DNA of 64,000 nucleotides from an uncultured Sulfitobacter sp. (GCA_913060815.1 CAJXSZ010000013.1:28934-92933), one strand, 5' to 3'; shown: positions 17,453 to 26,545, counted from the stretch's first letter. The notes: a model not told the origin generated them from the sequence alone. Numbers and translations are program-made.

Positions 17453-18909
17453 TGCATTTTCCCGATAGTTTTCCGGTCCACTTTTCCGTTGATATTGGTT
17501 GGAATTTTCTCAAATCGCATGAACTGCGCAGGCCGCATATACGCGGGCAGGTGGGCATCCAGCAGCGAAAAATCGTCGATATTTTTTGTATGTTCATAGG
17601 CCAAAACAATCTCGCGGCTCTCTCCTGTACCCAGAACCACCGCCGCCGCTGCAGCACAACCGAACGCCTTGCGAAAGGCAGCCTCGATATCTCCCAACTC
17701 AATGCGATACCCACGAAGTTTGATCTGGCTGTCAATGCGTCCAATGTGATGCAATTCGCCATTTTTGACGCGAACCAGGTCGCCACTGCAGTAGTATCTT
17801 GGATCTTCGCCCACGAAACATTCGACTGAATTATCGGGGTAATAGCCAGAAAATACCTGCGGTCCTCCAAGTAAAAGCTCGCCTTCAGCGCCCTCGTCTG
17901 CTTCGACAACTTCACCTTCGTGCGTTCTGATCCCAATGACATTCTCGCCAAAAGGTTCTCCCAAAGGAACAACGGCCAGGTCAGGGTCTGCATCCTTAAA
18001 ATGCTTGGCGGTGAAGGCAATAGTCGCCTCGGTCGGACCATAAAGATTGTAGATCGGACCATCGGGCTCCACGAATGCCCTGAACCCCGTAGCGTATTCA
18101 GTTGGAAGTTGTTCCCCACAGAACATCGCCTTTTTCAGTTTATGCTTTACAGGGTTATCGCCCAGACCGCGCAATGCTACCGATGCGACCAATGGAACAG
18201 AAAACCAGTAGTCGATACATTTTTTCTGGATGTAGGAATGCGGCATCATGAGATCGATATTACTGGCCGGAACAAGGGTGCCACCGCTTGCCAAAGCGAC
18301 AAATATGTCGTGCATGGACAGGTCAAAGCTTAGGTCAAACAGCTGGCTGAAGCGCCCGCCCGTGTCATGTCCGGTCGTAGCTCGAATTCCGCTGACATAA
18401 TGGGACAGACTTCCATATGTGATAGGCACACCTTTGGGCTCCCCCGTCGATCCGGACGTGAACATTTGATATGCGATATCCGAAGCTTGCAGTTTCTTAC
18501 TAAGGACAGGTTTGTCCGACGTGTCTTCACCTGCTGCGACCTCTGCAATATCGCTGCTAAACCCTGATGCGAAACTATCGATATCATTTCTCTTACCATC
18601 ATGAAGTAGAAGGTCGACCTGCCCATAACGGATGATCTTATCTAGTCTTTCATTTGGCAACTCGGGGTTCAGTGGAACAAAGCGCACTCCTGAGAAGAAG
18701 CAAGCCATTACGGCAACATATGCCTCCAGACTTCGGGTGCCGAGAATCCCCACTGCCTTGGGTGCCCGCGTTGCGATTAAAGACTGCACATTAGCAATCA
18801 TGCCACCAAGAGCCTGATAGGTCACATCTTGGTTTCTTGGCCGTGCCACTGCCACCACATTGGCGTTGTGGCAAAAGACATCGCTTAACTCGCTGTGCAA
18901 CTGCGTCAT
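17440..18909 (-). CDS. DltA-like aminoacyl/acyl adenylating enzyme (AMP-dependent ligase)
   Basis: Activates an amino or carboxylic acid as adenylate and loads it on the adjacent carrier protein. All core motifs of the ANL superfamily are present: FTSGSTGEPKG (150-160), NLYGPTEA (288-295), YCSGDL (373-378), the hinge KLRGYRIELGDIE (397-409) and the C-terminal NGKVDR with its lysine (474-479). At 489 residues it is a stand-alone A-domain of DltA size. The segment FDLSFDLSMHDIF (191-203) resembles the DltA active-site region 'fSFDlSvmDly', so D-alanine is a reasonable guess but not shown. ATGA overlap with the carrier gene. Confidence 0.88.
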   Translation of the reverse strand: MTQLHSELSDVFCHNANVVAVARPRNQDVTYQALGGMIANVQSLIATRAPKAVGILGTRSLEAYVAVMACFFSGVRFVPLNPELPNERLDKIIRYGQVDLLLHDGKRNDIDSFASGFSSDIAEVAAGEDTSDKPVLSKKLQASDIAYQMFTSGSTGEPKGVPITYGSLSHYVSGIRATTGHDTGGRFSQLFDLSFDLSMHDIFVALASGGTLVPASNIDLMMPHSYIQKKCIDYWFSVPLVASVALRGLGDNPVKHKLKKAMFCGEQLPTEYATGFRAFVEPDGPIYNLYGPTEATIAFTAKHFKDADPDLAVVPLGEPFGENVIGIRTHEGEVVEADEGAEGELLLGGPQVFSGYYPDNSVECFVGEDPRYYCSGDLVRVKNGELHHIGRIDSQIKLRGYRIELGDIEAAFRKAFGCAAAAAVVLGTGESREIVLAYEHTKNIDDFSLLDAHLPAYMRPAQFMRFEKIPTNINGKVDRKTIGKMQWAL

Positions 18910-19169
18910 TCGTTAAGGATCTCATCCAGAAATTGGTACATTGGCGACACCGCTTGAAAGTGGATCGCATCATCGTCATCCAAATCGACATCAAAAGCCT
19001 GACTAACAGCGATGAAAACGGCGACAAACGACAGGGAGTCCCATTCACGCGGCGACCCCATACGAGAATTCATAGTTACCGGTTCTGACAATGCTTCGGA
19101 TTTCGAAGCAGTCTTGAGCGCGTCTTCAATCACCGTGCACAACGACGTTTCTTCTAACTCAACAGTCAT
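18906..19169 (-). CDS. DltC-like acyl/peptidyl carrier protein
   Basis: An 87-residue acidic, helical protein with the phosphopantetheine site EWDSLSFVAVF (Ser45), preceded by the usual loop and followed by 'vDlDDDDAIHF'. It carries the substrate activated by the adjacent ligase to the MBOAT protein. The start at 19169 is preferred because GAGAAAG lies about 7 bases upstream; an upstream ATG at 19184 would lengthen the overlap with the sulfotransferase gene from 11 to 26 bases. The downstream ligase overlaps by ATGA. A D-alanyl carrier identity is likely from the operon; sequence alone only proves a carrier protein. Confidence 0.85.
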   Translation of the reverse strand: MTVELEETSLCTVIEDALKTASKSEALSEPVTMNSRMGSPREWDSLSFVAVFIAVSQAFDVDLDDDDAIHFQAVSPMYQFLDEILNE

Positions 19170-20019
19170 AGCTTGCTTTCTCATCTATCAGGTTTTGCGA
19201 AATTTTTTGTGCAGCTATCTCGTCAGGGCTCCAGTCTTCAGCCGGACCGACCTGATAGCCAAACGGTTTTTTATTTACAGCCTTTGTCGTCGCTGACCCT
19301 GCGACGCTCGGGGTCGATGGCAACTGGAAGGAGGATGCAAGGTGCTTCCAAAATTTTTCAGGATTGTTCTGGAAAGTGTCGAACCGCACGAGACTGACCC
19401 GATCTGGAAATACTGACTTGGCTTCGCAAAGACGCAGATTTGTTTCTTGCCAAAGCCAGATATTGCGCCGAATAGCGCTCCACCCTTGCCATTCAGCTTT
19501 CTCTTCAGAACCCCGTCGCGGCCGGATACGGCCCATGCCAATGAATTTCTCTCTTGCGGTAAGTTCTTTTTCGGGGTCGGGCCAGCCGACTGGCAGAGGA
19601 TCTTCAGCTGTCATCGTTGTGCACGATCGCACAAAACTCTCGCAATCGCGGATGATCCCAATCATCCGACAGTCTGGTAGCTGCTGCAAAAGCTCCATCC
19701 CGATCATCGAATTATAGTAGGCGACATCAATAAGTCGCTGCTGTCCTGTCAATGCCAGAGCCGCTTTTATTTCCGACGCACTTCTCTTTTCATTTACAAC
19801 CTGACTAGCTGCTGCATCGGAATTGTAAGCCTGTGCATTTTCAAGATTAATTTGAGGTAGAACCGGATCGCTATCTTTATCAGACCCTCTGTACCCCTCA
19901 TGACAAGCTGCAATCCCGTCGATCGTATCTAGAGAAGTCGCAATATATGTTGTTGCAGTTCGCCCGGTGCTCGCCACAAAATCGAAATTGCAGCTACACT
20001 CTGAAGTTGTTGTCTTCAT
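19159..20019 (-). CDS. Sulfotransferase-like protein, first gene of the acylation operon
   Basis: A cytosolic P-loop sulfotransferase fold: the 5' PAPS-binding loop VASTGRTATTYIA lies at about 15-27 and the 3' phosphate region 'DCRMIGIIRDCESFVRS' near 120. Length of 286 residues is typical. It is the first gene of the run that continues with the carrier protein, with which it overlaps by 11 bases. It might sulfate the polysaccharide or another small molecule; the acceptor is not deducible. The N-terminus has two Cys residues but no lipobox. A 276-base gap upstream separates it from the RND gene and should contain the operon promoter. Confidence 0.7.
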   Translation of the reverse strand: MKTTTSECSCNFDFVASTGRTATTYIATSLDTIDGIAACHEGYRGSDKDSDPVLPQINLENAQAYNSDAAASQVVNEKRSASEIKAALALTGQQRLIDVAYYNSMIGMELLQQLPDCRMIGIIRDCESFVRSCTTMTAEDPLPVGWPDPEKELTAREKFIGMGRIRPRRGSEEKAEWQGWSAIRRNIWLWQETNLRLCEAKSVFPDRVSLVRFDTFQNNPEKFWKHLASSFQLPSTPSVAGSATTKAVNKKPFGYQVGPAEDWSPDEIAAQKISQNLIDEKASYDC

Positions 20020-20295
20020 ATTTCTGCCGAAACCCAGGGTAGTTAGAAGTGGTCCTCAATTCTGGATAAGTTTGCAGCAGTTTTAAAATGGATCAAGGAT
20101 TCATTTATTCCGCTAAAGTCATGTGCTCTATATCGCTGTAATGTTTTTATTGCAGGAGCAATGGGTTGGGACGCAAATGTAGCCGTTTGCCGATCCGTAC
20201 TCGCTGCTCTGGATTAGCTGGAAAAGACCAATTAGAAACATCAAATTGCAATGCTTGCTTCAACGCAGATCAGTCTCTGGTAAACCTGCCGCTCT

Positions 20296-23200
20296 TCAAA
20301 CAGATGAGTGGCTTGGCAACGGGCGAGAAGGGGACGGCGCCATTTTATGGAGGCGTTCATCGAACAGGTGATCGCGCGATGCCCAGAATTTCGCAAAGAG
20401 GATTGGTGTAACCACCAGCGATATGATCGTCGAAAGAAGTACTCCACCTGCAATCGCGATAGCGAAAGGTGGCCAAAAGCCTCCGCCCGCAAAAATTAAA
20501 GGGAGAAAGCCCGCGAAGGTTGTGATCGTCGTTGAGCTGATGTGCCGCACCGACCTGCTGACGACCAATACAATTGCCTTCTCATCCCGCCCGCGCGCAT
20601 GCAAATCCTCTTGCAGCGCTGTGATGACGATAATTGCAGCGTTAATTGACACGCCAATAGCGCCGATGATTCCGATGATCGCCATAATGCCAAGAGGTTG
20701 CCCGGTGAGTGCAAGGCAAAGCAGGCTCGAGCCCACGGAAAGTACGCAGACCACCCCCGAAATCGCTGCGAGGCGAAATGATCCGAAAGTGAGGATCACG
20801 GTGGCCACAGCGAGAACCAGAATCATGCCCAAAGACGCCTGAAGATCGTTCATTGTCTGGTCGCGGGCGTCGCTGTCCCCTCCGGTTGTCATTGTCACAC
20901 CAGACGGCAGTTCAAAACCGGCTTTGTCAAGCCGTGCAAGAAGGTCGGTCTCCACGCTTTGAGGCAGAACATCAGCCGCCGTGAATGCCTGCACGATGTT
21001 CACCCGATCGCCGTTCCTGCGGTAAAGGCTGCTCTCCTTTTGGGTCAGGGTGATCGTGGCGAGGGTGGAGAGCGGCGTCGCCGTGAACCCATCGACAGCT
21101 TCAGCTCGGGCTTGGGGTTGGACAAGGTACAGATCGCCGATGGCACTGATGCTTTCGCGTGTCTGCTGAGGGGCCATGACCAGGATCGGAATTTGTTCCT
21201 CCCCTTCCTGAATGGACCCGCCGACGCGCCCGTCAATTGCGTCAGCAATCTGGGCAGCAATCGAGGCATTCTCGAACCCCAAGGCTTCGGCGCGGGCCTC
21301 GTTTATCTGAAGGGTCACGCCGGGCGCGCCACCAGACAGAGACGCGCGGGTTCCAACGATGCCAGGTGTGTCGACCATGACACGCCGGATTTCTTCGCCC
21401 GCCTCGCGCAATGCCACGACATCCTGTCCGAAAAGCCGTGTCTCGACGGGGGCAGTGACAGGAGGGCCTTGCACCAAACGGCGCACCACAACCTGAGCTG
21501 CCGGAATACCGTCACCAAGGCTGCCCTGAACGCGTCTTAGAACGTCGAGTGTTGCGGCGGGTGATCGGGTCACGACCATAGCGTGGGCATAATGTGGCGT
21601 ACTGCCTTCTTGGCTAAGCACGTTGTAGTAGAACATGGGCATGCCCCGCCCGACCATCCACGTCACGCTCTCGACAAGCGGATCGGCGCGCAAAGTGTCC
21701 CCCACCGCCAATGCAGCGGCATGTGTCTGTTCGAGGGGCACACCCGGAGCCATGTGGATTTCAACCTGAAACTGATCTCGGTCGACGCCGGGAAAGAACT
21801 GCGCTGGCAGGGTGGGGGCCAGAACCATTCCGAGCAAGGCAGGCGACAGGAAAAGTGATAGGGACAGGCGAGGATGGGCAAGGGACCAGCTGAGCATTGC
21901 GGTGAACTTGTCAAACAAGGCGGATGGGGTGGCGTCTTCACGTGGTTCAGGCAGTATCCGGCCCGCCAGACCCGAGGTCAGCACAAGCGCGATCACCAGC
22001 GACCAGCCCAACATAAGCAACACTGCAACTGCGATCGTACTGATAAAATCGCCTGACGCTCCGGGAAGCAAAAGCATCGGCATGAAGGCGAATGCAGTTG
22101 TCAGTGTCGAGGCCGTGAGTGGGGCCGTCAGGCGGCGGATCGAACCGCTGACGGCTTGTCCGCGGGATTGACCGGCTGCAATGCGGCGCATGATCTCGTC
22201 GACCATGACGATATTGGCATCGACCACCAATCCAAGGGCGACGATCAGACCCGTGACGGACATCTGATGGATCGGCACGCCGACGTAATAGAGGCTGGCA
22301 ATGGTTGCCAGACCCACCAATGGAATTGTAGCGCCGACGATCAGCGCCGCACGCAAGCCCATCGAGACCAGCAGGATCGCAACGACAAGAGCCAACCCGA
22401 TGGCGAGCGAGGTCGCCACCTCGATGAGCCGTTTGTTCGTGTAGCCACCTTGGTCAAAGATCATCTCGATGCGCAGCCCATCCGGCGCGGCTGATTTGAA
22501 ATCCGCAAGTTCAGCGCGGAGATCTGCGGCCCAGCTGTCAATGCGTACACCGTCTTCGATCCGCACAGCCACAAGGACCGCGTCCTCACCGTTGTGAACA
22601 CCTATGGTCTGCACCGGGTCACGAACGCCCCGCGTGATATCTGCAAAAGTCCCGAGGTGGAGCGCTGTATCGCTGTCATTGCGCAGGTCCACACCATAGA
22701 GATCTTGAAGCGTTGATATCTCTTCGGTCGCGCTCAACTGCATGTTGAGGCCTTCATTGGCCACGCGCCCTGCCTGTGTTCGCCCGTCGGCCTGCGCGAT
22801 GGTGCCTGCCACATCAGCAAATGTAAGACCGAGCGATGCCAGTTTTGCGGGCGAAATCTCGACACGAATTTCCTCTTGCGGCATGCCGAACTTCTGGATC
22901 TTGCTTGTGCCCGAAACGTTTTGAAGCTGTAGCGACAGCGCATTGGCATAACGCCCGAGTATTGCAGGAGGAATGTCCGGGCGATCCGCGGAAACAGCGA
23001 TAATGGCCGCGTAGGTATTGGCGAAATTGGTGTCGACGTTGCTTGGCCCCGCACCTTCGGGATAATCGGGGCGCGCGTCATCCAGTTCTTCGCGCACCTC
23101 AGCCCAGATGCGCTCGATCTGATCCACGTCGACCGAGGCCATAAGCTCGACAGAGATGACGGAAACATCCGCCGAGGACGTAGATTCGATCAGGTCGATC

Positions 23201-23424
23201 TCGGGGATGCGGCGCAGCTTTTCCTCGATCGGGATTGTCAAAAGCTCCTCGACGCGGCTTGCCTCGGCGCCGGGGTAGGGTGTGCTGATCAGCGCATAAA
23301 GATTGGTAATGGTAGGATCTTCCTGCCGCCCAATTGTAGACAAGACAGAGAGACCCCCGACGACGATCAGTGCAATCGCGAGGATAAGAAGCCGGGGCTG
23401 GCGGTAGGTGAGGTCCAGTTTCAT
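20296..23424 (-). CDS. RND-family efflux transporter, inner-membrane permease
   Basis: A 1042-residue proton-driven transporter with the HAE-1/AcrB layout: a short cytosolic N-terminus, one membrane helix, a large periplasmic porter loop, membrane helices 2-6, a second periplasmic loop, then helices 8-12. Helix 4 carries the conserved acidic residues in GLVVDANIVMVDEI, which form the proton relay. N-terminal GRQEDPTITNLYALISTPYPGA is typical of the cation/drug subgroup. It overlaps the adaptor gene upstream by ATGA. No outer-membrane factor is in the window. Substrate is unknown; export of lipophilic compounds is the usual role. Confidence 0.95.
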   Translation of the reverse strand: MKLDLTYRQPRLLILAIALIVVGGLSVLSTIGRQEDPTITNLYALISTPYPGAEASRVEELLTIPIEEKLRRIPEIDLIESTSSADVSVISVELMASVDVDQIERIWAEVREELDDARPDYPEGAGPSNVDTNFANTYAAIIAVSADRPDIPPAILGRYANALSLQLQNVSGTSKIQKFGMPQEEIRVEISPAKLASLGLTFADVAGTIAQADGRTQAGRVANEGLNMQLSATEEISTLQDLYGVDLRNDSDTALHLGTFADITRGVRDPVQTIGVHNGEDAVLVAVRIEDGVRIDSWAADLRAELADFKSAAPDGLRIEMIFDQGGYTNKRLIEVATSLAIGLALVVAILLVSMGLRAALIVGATIPLVGLATIASLYYVGVPIHQMSVTGLIVALGLVVDANIVMVDEIMRRIAAGQSRGQAVSGSIRRLTAPLTASTLTTAFAFMPMLLLPGASGDFISTIAVAVLLMLGWSLVIALVLTSGLAGRILPEPREDATPSALFDKFTAMLSWSLAHPRLSLSLFLSPALLGMVLAPTLPAQFFPGVDRDQFQVEIHMAPGVPLEQTHAAALAVGDTLRADPLVESVTWMVGRGMPMFYYNVLSQEGSTPHYAHAMVVTRSPAATLDVLRRVQGSLGDGIPAAQVVVRRLVQGPPVTAPVETRLFGQDVVALREAGEEIRRVMVDTPGIVGTRASLSGGAPGVTLQINEARAEALGFENASIAAQIADAIDGRVGGSIQEGEEQIPILVMAPQQTRESISAIGDLYLVQPQARAEAVDGFTATPLSTLATITLTQKESSLYRRNGDRVNIVQAFTAADVLPQSVETDLLARLDKAGFELPSGVTMTTGGDSDARDQTMNDLQASLGMILVLAVATVILTFGSFRLAAISGVVCVLSVGSSLLCLALTGQPLGIMAIIGIIGAIGVSINAAIIVITALQEDLHARGRDEKAIVLVVSRSVRHISSTTITTFAGFLPLIFAGGGFWPPFAIAIAGGVLLSTIISLVVTPILFAKFWASRDHLFDERLHKMAPSPSRPLPSHSSV

Positions 23425-24560
23425 TGGATCAGCGAAACCAGTTGGCCGGGAACAAGGCGATGCTGTCCCTCGGTGACAAGAAGGGCCGACGGGTCAAAAG
23501 TGCCCCGCACAAAGGCGGCAGTGTCACTGACATTGAGTATCTCGACGGCCTCCACCGCTATGCGGTGGTTTTCGCCAGTTGGCATTGCGACGATAATCTC
23601 CCAAAGGCCCCGCGATCCGTCGCGCAAGGCGCTTATTGGTACGATCGTACCGCTGGCGGGAACCTCTTGCATCATTTGCATTGTCGCTACACTTCCGGCC
23701 ACAATCGCCGGATCGTCTTTTAGTTCGAACACCACGGCACGCGTCTGGGTCGCGGGGTCGATATTCGGACGGATCGCGGTGATACGAGCGGGGAACAGAT
23801 CAGCCCCGATCATCAAATCAAGCTCGTCACCGACCGAAAGATCACGGCACAAAACCGAATCGACACCGATCCTGACCTTTCTGGGCCCGTCCTCGATCAA
23901 TCTCAAAATCGGCTGCCCCGCCTCGAAAGAACTTCCCGGATCGGCAAAGTGCTGTGAAACGGTCCCTGCGAACGGAGCATGCAGGGTTGCCCGCCGGATC
24001 CGTGCCTCGAGCATAGTGATCTGTCCTTCGAGATCGGTTGCGCGCCCCGAAATCTGCGCGAATGAAATCCGAAGCGTATCAATGGCGTTCTTTGTTTCGC
24101 GGGACTTGTTTTTGCGGCTCTCTTCGCGGTCGAGCGTGCTCTCCATGCTGCTCTGTTCAACGCGGGCACTTGCAAGCAGCCTGACAAGGCGATCACGCTC
24201 AATCTCAAGCAATTCGGTGTCGAGACCCGCAAGAGCTGCGCCTGCTGTCACGGTTTCACCCTCTCCAGCGAAGATTTTGATGAGTTTGCCCGCTTCGTCA
24301 AAAGCGATGTCGACGGTCTGGTTGGGTTCGATCCGACCGGAAAAGCGCCGTTGCACGTTGTAGTGATCCGCCGCACGGAGTCTGGTAACCGAAACAGGTG
24401 TCGCTGGCTTCGATACTGATTTTAATGCAGTTCTCTCAATCACTGGCCCGGGCGCAGCCAAAGCATCGGTGGGTAGAAGGGAACGTGATAACACCAAGGT
24501 GATCATCGCGATAATGATCACTACCCCTGTTGTCACTGCCAGCTGCTTGATCCCAAACAT
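23421..24560 (-). CDS. RND periplasmic adaptor (membrane fusion protein)
   Basis: Links the RND pump to an outer-membrane channel. An N-terminal membrane anchor (about 8-27) is followed by the lipoyl half-motif GRIEPNQTVDIAFDEAGKLI and GETVTAGAALAGLD, a coiled-coil hairpin (about 100-175), the second lipoyl half 'ATLHAPFAGTVSQHFADPGSSF', and beta-barrel and membrane-proximal domains. Length is 379 residues. Start at 24560 is preferred because GAGAGGG lies 6 bases upstream; an in-frame GTG two codons earlier is possible. Cotranscribed with the permease. A 413-base gap lies upstream. Confidence 0.93.
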   Translation of the reverse strand: MFGIKQLAVTTGVVIIIAMITLVLSRSLLPTDALAAPGPVIERTALKSVSKPATPVSVTRLRAADHYNVQRRFSGRIEPNQTVDIAFDEAGKLIKIFAGEGETVTAGAALAGLDTELLEIERDRLVRLLASARVEQSSMESTLDREESRKNKSRETKNAIDTLRISFAQISGRATDLEGQITMLEARIRRATLHAPFAGTVSQHFADPGSSFEAGQPILRLIEDGPRKVRIGVDSVLCRDLSVGDELDLMIGADLFPARITAIRPNIDPATQTRAVVFELKDDPAIVAGSVATMQMMQEVPASGTIVPISALRDGSRGLWEIIVAMPTGENHRIAVEAVEILNVSDTAAFVRGTFDPSALLVTEGQHRLVPGQLVSLIQ

Positions 24561-24973
24561 TGCCACCCTCTCGACCGTCTGGGCTCCCGCCCGACGATTA
24601 TGCTCATTTAAAGAAACATTATGATTGGATTGACCCTATTGTTGAATTCTGGCGAAAAATGGGCGTTCCGAAGAAAAATAGGCGGTACAAAGAAAAAAGC
24701 GGGTTTTTGTACATGCGTGTGTGTATTTATTGGAATTACTTTCGGAGCTGGCAGGGCAAGTGCTGAAGCAGATTCCGCTTCTGTCGCGTCTCGTGCGGGG
24801 CCTTGGCCAAGGCAATACGATCAGGCTCTTCGCGCGCCTGCCCCTAGTGAAGAAATCAGGCTAAAGTGGGGCTTGGAAAAGGTCAGATTGCCAAAGTTGT
24901 GCGGTTTGCCTTTATATTGACACATTTCGCCGCATAATTGCCTTCGACTGCAGATCTTTGAAAAGGTGATTCT
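24561..24973. other. Intergenic gap between the RND operon and a small gene
   Basis: Should hold the promoter of the RND operon (minus strand) and that of the small plus-strand gene at 24974. It is AT-richer than its surroundings around 24600-24750. No repressor gene, clear operator or RNA family was recognised. Confidence 0.4.
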
Positions 24974-25165
24974 ATGGGTTTCTCATTTGGCATATTTGAT
25001 GCGGATACAATTGAAGCTGCCTTTGGGCGCGAGGTCGTGGTTGCCGAGCTTTCGGCAGAACGCCGAGCCGTAGAAAGCGCCCGCCTTAAGCAGGAGTGGC
25101 TTAATCTTGCCGGAAAGTTGTCGTGGCGTGTGCACCCTGCCGGGTTGTGCAAAGTTTCTGGATAG
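24974..25165 (+). CDS. Small hypothetical protein (63 residues)
   Basis: Supported by AAAAGGTGA about 5 bases before the ATG and by a strong hairpin terminator about 110 bases after the stop. The protein starts MGFSFGIFDADTIEAAFGRE, then an amphipathic, charged helix (ELSAERRAVESARLKQEWL). No family is recognised and no membrane segment or signal peptide is present. It stands between the RND operon and a convergent VPLPA-CTERM gene. It could be a non-coding transcript instead. Confidence 0.4.
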   Translation: MGFSFGIFDADTIEAAFGREVVVAELSAERRAVESARLKQEWLNLAGKLSWRVHPAGLCKVSG

Positions 25166-25277
25166 TTGAAATTGCGGGTCGGATAATCGGCTTGAAGGTT
25201 TAGTACGCACCATCATTATTAGGGATTGGTGATGCCGCAAACTGGCTGTAATCGTCAGACTTCTTAATCAAACAGAA

Positions 25278-25306
25278 AGAGCGGCTCTGTAAAGCCGCTC
25301 TTTTTT
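25278..25306 (+). terminator. Rho-independent terminator
   Basis: AGAGCGGCT (25278-25286), loop CTGTAA, AGCCGCTCT (25293-25301), then a run of T to 25306. A 9-bp perfect GC-rich stem with a T-tract on the plus strand ends the small gene's transcript. Read from the other side it may also help end the convergent VPLPA-CTERM gene at 25327. Confidence 0.85.
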
Positions 25307-25326
25307 ATTGTTATGTGATGACCAGA

Positions 25327-26067
25327 TCAGGCTGACTTGCGACGCCGTCCCGCTACACCAAGGGCGCCAAGCCCCGCAAGCAACAACCAGCCAGCTGCCG
25401 GCAGAGGTATGACGCTGACCTTGTAATCAAAGTACAGATCGCTCGAATTTGCTCCATTTTCGGTTGTCACAAAAGTCTCGCTGAATGTCGCACCATTATC
25501 GTTGCTGAAGCCGAGCAGGGTGAATGTAAATATTGTATTGTCCACAAGGATATCTTCATCGGCGCCGCCTTGTGCCGAGACGGTTACGATATCATCACAG
25601 GGTACGCCTGACTGCTGCAAGAGTCCGCAAGGCGCAGTGTTGGTGGTCTCTTCGTGGATAAAATCGAATATAGCCCCGAAAGACGCTGTCAAAATACCTT
25701 GCGGGAATGTGTTACCTTCCCCATCTTCCAGCACCGATCCACCGAATGAAAAGTTTAACTGAATGCTTTCAAGCGTCGTTCCGGTAATCGGAAAATTCAA
25801 ATGAGTAAATGTCCCGAGCACGGTCGGCGTGTTTTCCGCCAAGGTGAAGCCAAGTGGGCTCCTCGGTGTGAAGTCGTACCCTGACGGATTGTTCCCGTTA
25901 CCCCAGCGAGCGCTCACCGTATCACCGCTGTTGTCAATCGCCACACCCGCGGGGGTTGGGTTCTGCCATGCTGCGTTAATCGTGTCGATCGAAACAGAGG
26001 CGGCCATCGCTCCCGTTCCCATGCAAGTCGCCGCGACCGCGGCAATTAAGGTCTTTGTCGTTCTCAT
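25327..26067 (-). CDS. VPLPA-CTERM exosortase substrate with THxN-type (choice-of-anchor) domain
   Basis: A secreted protein predicted to be cut and anchored or released by the exosortase at 55078. A signal peptide (about 1-22, ending GAMAA) is followed by a beta-rich domain with THLNFPI, the THxN signature of choice-of-anchor proteins, and a sorting tail: PLPA (221-224), a hydrophobic helix WLLLAGLGALGVAG, then RRRKSA. Length is 246 residues. Start at 26067 is chosen because the signal peptide begins there and AAAGG lies upstream; the frame runs 18 codons further. Three other proteins in the window share the tail. Confidence 0.88.
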   Translation of the reverse strand: MRTTKTLIAAVAATCMGTGAMAASVSIDTINAAWQNPTPAGVAIDNSGDTVSARWGNGNNPSGYDFTPRSPLGFTLAENTPTVLGTFTHLNFPITGTTLESIQLNFSFGGSVLEDGEGNTFPQGILTASFGAIFDFIHEETTNTAPCGLLQQSGVPCDDIVTVSAQGGADEDILVDNTIFTFTLLGFSNDNGATFSETFVTTENGANSSDLYFDYKVSVIPLPAAGWLLLAGLGALGVAGRRRKSA

Positions 26068-26194
26068 CTTCAGTACCTTTCTTAGAAGTCTTGACGGCAG
26101 CCAGGTTGCCGAGCTATACAACTATGAGGTGTGCTTGAATCTTTTAGCACACGTAATAAGTGTGTTGGACTGTACTAAATACTTAGTCTTTAAA

Positions 26195-26227
26195 GTGCCC
26201 CGGTGGGGCTCACGGGCGAGCCCGTGG
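26195..26227. repeat. Two adjacent GC-rich hairpins upstream of a VPLPA-CTERM gene
   Basis: GTGCCCC-GGT-GGGGctCAC (one bulge) is followed at once by CACGGGC-GA-GCCCGTG, a perfect 7-bp stem with a 2-base loop (26211-26226). They lie in the 560-base non-coding stretch between the VPLPA-CTERM gene (minus) and the HAD-UbiA gene (plus), about 130 bases upstream of the former. They could be a leader RNA structure or a terminator remnant. No T-tract follows. Confidence 0.4.
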
Positions 26228-26275
26228 AGACACGTGTTGCTGTGAATAATTCCAACACTGCTTAAGACATTATCA

Positions 26276-26545
26276 CTAAAAGTTCGATTTTTCTATCTTA
26301 AAGACCCATTTACGTTGTTTCGGGGACGTTTGGTGCGTCATTCCGTTGAATTTGCGCTGAAAGTTATTTTGAGCAAATCGGCTGGGAACGTAGTAATTGC
26401 GCCTAAAAAAATCCCGCCAAACAGCGTCTATCGAATCGTCTGCACCCCATGACTCATTAGACGGATGGTGCGCGCCCCATGCGGAGTAGGACTTAGGTAA
26501 ACTATTGCGTTCGGTAGCAGAGTAGACCTCCCACAGATGCGCCAT
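26276..26545 (-). CDS. Possible small hypothetical protein (89 residues)
   Basis: An 89-codon frame starting MAHLWEVYSATERNSLPKSY, rich in Trp, Phe, Asn and Arg, ending KWVFKIEKSNF. Codon use looks coding-like and nothing else explains this stretch, but there is no clear Shine-Dalgarno and no recognised family. It may be a fragment of a larger gene. Confidence 0.25.
   Translation of the reverse strand: MAHLWEVYSATERNSLPKSYSAWGAHHPSNESWGADDSIDAVWRDFFRRNYYVPSRFAQNNFQRKFNGMTHQTSPKQRKWVFKIEKSNF

Noticed and set aside
20296..24560. Heavy-metal (CusA-type) efflux system
   Set aside because: No Met-rich metal sites or CusB/CusF partners are visible; the permease resembles the general HAE-1/drug branch.
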